64,000 nucleotides of DNA, taken from the NCBI GenBank assembly GCA_907163375.1, contig CAJQUW010012648.1:1-64000 (forward strand). Reading direction: 5' to 3'. Shown piece by piece: positions 58,526 to 64,000 of this stretch. Position 1 is the stretch's first letter. The number at the start of each line of letters is the position of its first letter. Made by a program: the position numbers and the translations under genes. Below the pieces are notes generated by a model. It worked only from the letters and a program-made list of their open reading frames with translations, made no database searches and was not told where the DNA came from. This stretch comes from Prostheceraeus crozeri. Taxonomy: Eukaryota > Platyhelminthes > Polycladida > Euryleptidae.

Positions 58526-60503
58526 TATATTTAGAATCCTTCCCTTGGATTATTCATGCTTTCCTATTGTGTGTCACCGCAGTGACGTCATGTCACGACA
58601 ATGCGTGAGCCGTCAGTTTCTTCCTATGCGCATTTATCGACTTTCCTCGAAGTTTAATGCTATCGTCTCTATTTGGTAATCGACATGCAACGTGGAAACA
58701 CGGACCATTTCATCAATGCTCTGGACGTAATTCAGAATTTCATAGTGACCTTTTCGCCTCGTCGTTGTTGTCTCATCGCTATATCATACACAGTCGCGTC
58801 TAATCCCGTCATTGTCGAAAAACAGCAGAGGAAAGTCTAGAAACTTTGAAGTTGCTACAAAAAGTGTAATGACTTCTTACAATTTTTTCAAACAATGTGA
58901 CCCAAGATCCAGAATGTAACAAGAAATCTGACAAACCGCATACAGAGTGAAAAGAAAACGAAGTGAAGCGAAAGATCAAGGAATTACGAAAGGAAAACGG
59001 TAAGCAGCCATAATGCTTTTACTATTATAGTACAGTAGCGTGGCTGCAGTTTTGTATTCATAATTAGATTAATTAACAACATTAATTTACAAACAGTTTA
59101 TTTTATGGCATATAATTCAAATTAACGATTTCAGATCGTTCACACGAACACGAATGACCTTGAATATTTAGCGCGCAACATCGCCTGAAGAACTGTTTGC
59201 TCATTAACACTTTTCCTTCTATTTTATGATAACTTTCTATAATTTGTGACTTCCTTGTTCGTTTTAATGCTGTGAGCCTTTTTGGGTACAGCGCTGTATG
59301 AATTTGTCTGGGTAAAATAAATAACTTTTAAAAGTCAAATCACAATTACTAACATACCATGAATTCATGCATTGAATGCTGCCTGTATTTTGCAAGGTGA
59401 TGATAGTGAATTCTCTGTCAGATACCATTGCTCTAGAAGTCTTTAAGCAATCAGTTAGTGATGATTCTCACAACATATCAAATGTAAGTAACAGTATGGC
59501 ATGTTCAAGTAATGCTTATAGATATCAAATTATGATTCTACTAGCTCAATACCAAAGCAGTTAAACGTGTTTTCTTCTGTTTTTCTGTAGCTGGCTTAAT
59601 GGGAATAGACTTTTACATCAATTGAAAATTACTTTTAAATTGTAAACCTGATGACAAATAGCAACGTGCATTGAAAACATGCATGCATGTAGGCCTAATG
59701 GCAGTTCACATGCAGACCAACACACCGTATAGTGCACTTAGTTATAGCTGAAGTAATGTGTCATTGGCACACAGTATTGTGACAAAATATCATAAATAGA
59801 AAACACTATTGCAAATAATACTAACATTTAATATGATCACTAGGAAAAAATTGTAGTTTCCGGTAGGCCTAAAATCAAAAATAATTTAACAAAAATATGC
59901 AAATTGGGTTGCCGAGAATTAATGACCCAATTTTTTTACCTCTACAATAAACTGAAATAAATTCTTAAATGTATGTGACTGTGATGTATGTGTATGTGAT
60001 TACATTTGTGCGTGCTAATGTAGGAACATGCACATACATGTAACAGTTGTAGGTTTTCATCCTATCTGATATCGAATATCAAATGGATTTTTTGGAAGAA
60101 ATTCAAATTTCAATTTTAGTTCAAAAGCACTTTGTCACAGCATTTAAACGCATTATCGTCATAGCAGTGATTTACCAAAAATGTGTATTAAAAAGGGTTC
60201 CGTCTTCTTTTCAGCAACATCAAAGTCGACATTAAGAGACTTGGAAGAACCGGGAACCGAGGAATTGTGAGAACATTGGACGCATGCCGTCTGTATTTGT
60301 AATGGGTAACTCTTTTAGAGACAAGTAGATAGATAGTGTTAGCTAGATAAGCAGATACATGTACTTTGGAATAAAAAGTGTCATACAAACTTGATGATGG
60401 TATTCTTTTTGTTAATAATGACACATTATATATAATGTAGGATCATTCTAGAAATAATTATGGTGCATTATCGCAGACCACAAATGAAAGTACCGGGGAG
60501 CAT
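58526..60503. other. stretch between two CATTAATG clusters
   Basis: No exon recognised. If the flanking clusters are ends of one element, this is its interior; no transposase or other protein is visible. Confidence 0.4.
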
Positions 60504-60810
60504 TAATGAAACATAACTAAGAACATTTATGAAATAGCATTAGGAACAACGTTGAAGCAGTACTAGGAACACTAATGAAACAGTACTGTGAGAATTAATG
60601 AAACAGTACTGGGAACATTAATGAAACAGTACTGTGAGCATTAATGAAGCAGTACTGTGAGCATTAATGAAACAGTACTGTGAACATTAATGAAACAGTA
60701 CTGTGAGAATTAATGAAACAGTACTGGAAACATTAATGAAACAGTACTGGAAACATTAATGAAACATTACTGGAAATATTAATGAAACAGTATTGGGAAC
60801 ATTAATGAAC
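60504..60810 (+). repeat. 23-base minisatellite, about 13 units
   Basis: Tandem units with consensus TAATGAAACAGTACTG plus a variable (T/G)GA(A/G)(A/C)AT end. Units 4 to 9 are nearly perfect; the first three and the last two are drifted, and two early units are 24 and 22 bases. After 60810 the array breaks into shorter TAATGAAATAC units up to about 60900. Each unit carries an ATTAATGA word of the homeodomain-site type. Confidence 0.9.
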
Positions 60811-60914
60811 CATGCGCATGCTCCATGTAATGTAAATGCTAATGAAATACTAATGGAAATACTAATGAAACATTACATGAAATACTAATGAAATGGCTAA
60901 ATTTCCGTAGACAA

Positions 60915-61005
60915 AACATTAATGTTTCATTAGTGGTTTCATTATACTGTTTCATGTAATGTTTCATTATATTTTACATTAAAGTTTTCCAAAAATTTTT
61001 GTACG
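60915..61005. repeat. inverted CATTAATG block
   Basis: ACATTAATGTTTCATTAGTGG and GTTTCATGTAATGTTTCATTA repeats run in the opposite orientation to the minisatellite, so the minisatellite and this block can fold on each other. It abuts a truncated SINE at 61008. Confidence 0.55.
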
Positions 61006-61007
61006 GG

Positions 61008-61090
61008 CATCGAATGACACTCTCGGGGCTCGACTTATGGACCGAAAAAAGGCTAGGCTGAGCACTTAACCACTGTGCCACGGAGACCCA
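61008..61090 (-). mobile_element. tRNA-derived SINE, family A (copy 7, 3'-truncated)
   Basis: Intact head (GGTCTCCGTGGCACAGTGG, then TTAAGTGCT) and B-box word GTCGAGCCCCG, then it breaks off after GAGAGTGTCATTCGATGCCC, where the CATTAATG block begins. The junction suggests that the AT-rich element replaced or joined the SINE tail. Confidence 0.8.
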
Positions 61091-61142
61091 TGAACAGATT
61101 TAATTCAAATGCTATTGATGGAGTGTAGTGAGTATACTACAT

Positions 61143-61688
61143 CAAGGGCGGGCAACCTCCGGCCCGCAGGTTGCTAATTTATTGACATGTCGTCTGCCCC
61201 GACAGACATGTACTTAATTTGTATTTTCAATTACCCGGAATAATGGTTCACCTCCTATTCGACACAGTCGACACAGATATAGTGGATATATAGTTCGATA
61301 TAGTCGACACAGACTATTTTAGGCTATTACTTGCGAGTCAACCGGAGGTGCGTGAGATACCGGCTGCTTATGACACGGTTGAGCTGCAGGCAATCCTAGG
61401 TAAATAAACCGGCGTCATGGACGCGCACACATAAATTAAGCAAAATGGGAGCAAAATAAGACAACACATGTATGACGTGATGCTTGCTTGCTCACTACTG
61501 AAGCCGTCACGCTATTGCTGCTTCTACGAAGCAATTTCAGACTCCAGATGAATGATTGAATTGTTTCGCTGTTTACAGATAAAAAGGAATCATGGAAGAT
61601 GTTCGAATTTTTTATCATGGCCCAAAAAATGTCTATGGACTATGGAGTCATATTGTGGCCCGTGCTATGAAAAGGTTGCCCAACCGTG
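61143..61688. mobile_element. non-autonomous hAT-like element (degenerate)
   Basis: The left end AAGGGCGGGCAACCTCCGG with GCCCGC and the right end GGTTGCCCAACCGTG preceded by GGCCCGTG are inverted partners, of the GGGCAACCT/GGCCCG type found in many hAT elements. The flanking 8-mers (TACTACAT and CATTATAT) match at five of eight positions, so the duplication is decayed or the borders are slightly off. No transposase is seen. Confidence 0.5.
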
Positions 61689-62085
61689 CATTATATGATT
61701 CAATGCGAGTCAGCGAGTCAAAGTATAAAACAATTATATCTGCATCTGAGACATTTCAGACTATTGAAGACACGGAAGTGTAGCACTAAATCGCTCAACA
61801 CAGTCCTCATTATTCCGGTTATAAAACGTATTCGCTGTGATATCGATTTTCTCTATATTCACTTTACTCCCATTTGCCTTGCATCTGTCAAGATGGTCCG
61901 ATTGATTGTGAGCGGTCTCTCAACGTCTGCATCAACCCACAAAGAAAACTTCAATGCAGCAGCATCAGGGGGCCTTCGAAAACACTGGCATCCATTTTTT
62001 CATTCATCATGACATCTGGCGAAGTTCAGTAAAGACAGAATTGGAGTGTTTAGTGTTAGTCTACTAGCTACTCAATATATTTCAA
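61689..62085. other. intergenic, nothing recognised
   Basis: No gene recognised. Confidence 0.4.
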
Positions 62086-62290
62086 GAGGTTTCCGTGGCA
62101 CAGTGGTCGGCCTAGCGATCTTTCAGTCCAGAGGTCGAGCCCCGAAAGTGTCAATGGATGACCTCAGGAAGGTCATCCGGACTAAAAAGATCACAACGCT
62201 CCAGATCGCAACGTCAGATCCAGAGAGGTATGACTATGTCAGCAACTTCCAAGGATCCAGTATAGGGGAGTAGTGACATTAAACCATCAT
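62086..62290 (+). mobile_element. tRNA-derived SINE, family A (copy 8)
   Basis: A full-length copy of about 205 bases: TTTCCGTGGCACAGTGG, a deleted segment before GGCCTAGCGATC, B-box word GGTCGAGCCCC, AGGAAGGTCATCCGG, AAAAGATCACAACGCTCC, a small internal duplication near 62206-62222, and a 3' end ACATTAAACCATCAT. Confidence 0.85.
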
Positions 62291-63791
62291 TTAGCTTATC
62301 ACAATGCTATCAGATAGAGACGCGACACAGTGCAGTCTGCTGTTTTGGGGGATTCGGTGGGAATGCGCCTTGACTTCAGTCGATAGAGACGACAGATTGC
62401 CCTCGAATGTGTCAGTAACTGGTTGGTGGAAGTGTGAGTGAGATAAGGGTGGAAAGAAAGGAAACTTGTGCATCGCTGTACATCCCATCTTGAGCTCCTG
62501 ACAAGAGTGTGCTCTCCTCTTGGCCACATTCATCGGAAGCTGGCTCCTCTGCTATGCCGATACGATGGAGGCATTTCTTAAGAAGAAAATGTGTCGTCCT
62601 GTATCATGCAATGCCGGTGAGCTATGCTCTACTCGAACTGACTTCTTCGTAATGGCTGTGCTTCCAATGGTTGCTTTCGTTTCTTCCTCAGGTTGATGCG
62701 GCTTTTTCGTATTTTGGACTTCGTCGCATGGAATGTCGATAGGAATGTTTTCCTGTTCTAACTATAAGTAGCATTCTTTGCAGTAGTGTCTGTGATCTCA
62801 TTCCAATGTACAACGTCATGCTTGAGAACCCATTGAATAAGGAAATTCTTGTTTACAATTTCCTGCAGGATGTTCCAAGCTTAGTCTTCGTCTGATGTTT
62901 TGATGTTCAGATGTCAACTATGCATCTTTTCAATAACACTTCTTTTATCCACACAGACCGCAATACTTAAGCAATTGTCCCACTACTAATCTTCCGAGGC
63001 CGATCCTAAATGCAACCAATTCATAATTGTAGCTGTTAAACCATCTGCCTGCAGATGCAGTCCGTTTCTGAGTAAAATTTTTGCAAACAACACTTTCAAG
63101 GCCTAAGTCGTGTTCAGCAGCTCATTGTTTTTACAAATCTATTAGATTAAATACCTGTTCAGGTGGTTGAATTTACGTAAAAAGGTTACCGATTTTGACG
63201 CATGTTGCTGAGTAGAAGACGAATATCTGAGAAAGGAATCAAACATCTGCGGATTGTCCCACAGAAACAACTTTAAGTACTCGTTTAACGCATTGGACAG
63301 CATTGGAAGAGCTTTATTATGACTGTGCAAGAAAATGTGATGTAACTTCATCAATCAATTACTGTTCGTTGCGATTTCATTCATTGTTGAATGCTATAGT
63401 TTTGTGTCAGCAGTGGGCACTGTTTAGTGCATATCGCTGCATGCAGTCTCGCGCATTCATAATAAAGTTATTCTTCGATGAAATTAGCATGCTCTTAAGC
63501 CCATGCTATTACTTAGTTGCAACACAGCAGTAGCATAGGTGTAAAAAAAACTAATTTTAATATCACAAACAGCTCAGATGCAAAATGAAGCACAATGGCA
63601 AGTTCAGAATACCTATTTAATTTTGAAATTGTGGATAGGTATGTATGTGATGATTAGGAAAGACCATGAAAGGTAATTCTTCATTTTTCTAATCACTTGC
63701 TTCTGATGAACCTGTGACTATTCATAGAAAGTTTCTTAGTCGCTGCCCTCGTAATGCTCCACTTGCTCCGAATACAATAATGCACCCAGTG
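62291..63791. other. intergenic, nothing recognised
   Basis: About 1.5 kb without a recognisable exon, RNA or repeat boundary. Confidence 0.45.
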
Positions 63792-63862
63792 CTTCTCCAG
63801 CCTTGGCACTTAGGCCATGTTGGCATTTGGACGACTGGGTTCGATTCCTCGACAGCAAGACA
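63792..63862 (+). repeat. tRNA-derived repeat fragment
   Basis: A perfect B box GGTTCGATTCC in GACTGGGTTCGATTCCTCG; the same GACTGGGTTCGATTCC word occurs in the fragment at 12.8 kb, so the two may be one family. No intact cloverleaf and no clear A box. Confidence 0.4.
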
Positions 63863-64000
63863 TTTTTCGTAATTATGATAAGAACAAGGCGCACTAACAT
63901 GCATATGAACATTCTATCACAAAACAGATGATATTGAATTCATTTAAAAAGTGCTGCTTTTCCTATTATTCTTTTATGAAAGGAGGTCTTTACAAATGAA

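Overview
This is a eukaryotic, AT-rich, gene-poor window from an animal genome. The evidence is a split, phase-0 coding exon with GT/AG borders, a nuclear tRNA-Pro, Pol III SINEs, LINE, Penelope-like, hAT and Tc1/mariner relics, and no bacterial gene layout. The mix of tRNA-derived SINEs, Penelope-like elements and hAT/Tc1 relics suits a marine invertebrate (echinoderm, hemichordate or similar), but the phylum is inference.

Host genes are few. (1) An intronless reading frame at 7171-7890 (minus) encodes a 239-residue protein with a proline/serine-rich front, a very basic patch and one C-terminal membrane segment. A CCAAT box lies about 130 bases before its ATG. (2) An 89-codon internal exon at 34541-34807 (minus) has good splice sites and resembles the C-terminal part of DCAF17, a CUL4-DDB1 substrate receptor; its other exons were not found. 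(3) A tRNA-Pro(TGG) lies at 45722-45793 (minus).

The rest is mostly layers of mobile DNA. 2.4-6 kb: a long foldback, a pogo-like MITE and a hAT-like element with an 8-base target duplication. 14.1-15.7 kb: a Penelope-like composite with inverted ends and a GIY-YIG domain relic, with a MITE nested inside. 19.1-20.0 kb: a hAT-like element with a perfect 8-base duplication and a 78-base hairpin MITE inside. 22.1-23.0 kb: a LINE tail split by a 229-base foldback with perfect 59-base arms. 27.6-30.0 kb: a SINE cluster. 39.4-40.3 kb: a decayed DDE transposase. 43.8-45.0 kb: a second Penelope-like composite. 46.2-47.8 kb: a 5'-truncated LINE reverse transcriptase. 56.5-57.9 kb: a Tc1-like element with its core deleted. 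58.4-61.0 kb: repeats built on CATTAATG, including a 23-base minisatellite. Eight copies of one tRNA-derived SINE with an RTE-like tail are scattered from 27.6 to 62.3 kb.

The most interesting signal is a second, different tRNA-derived SINE present as two head-to-tail units (28500-28686 and 28803-28984, minus). Right after the Pol III B box, at its 3' end, each unit carries a 42-base sequence that folds as a type I hammerhead ribozyme (28506-28547 and 28810-28851). The CUGAUGA box, the GAA box and a GUC cleavage triplet are intact in both. The differences between the copies inside the fold keep pairing, including a compensatory G-C to A-U change in stem I. Hammerhead-like cores also occur in the Penelope-like ends elsewhere in the window.
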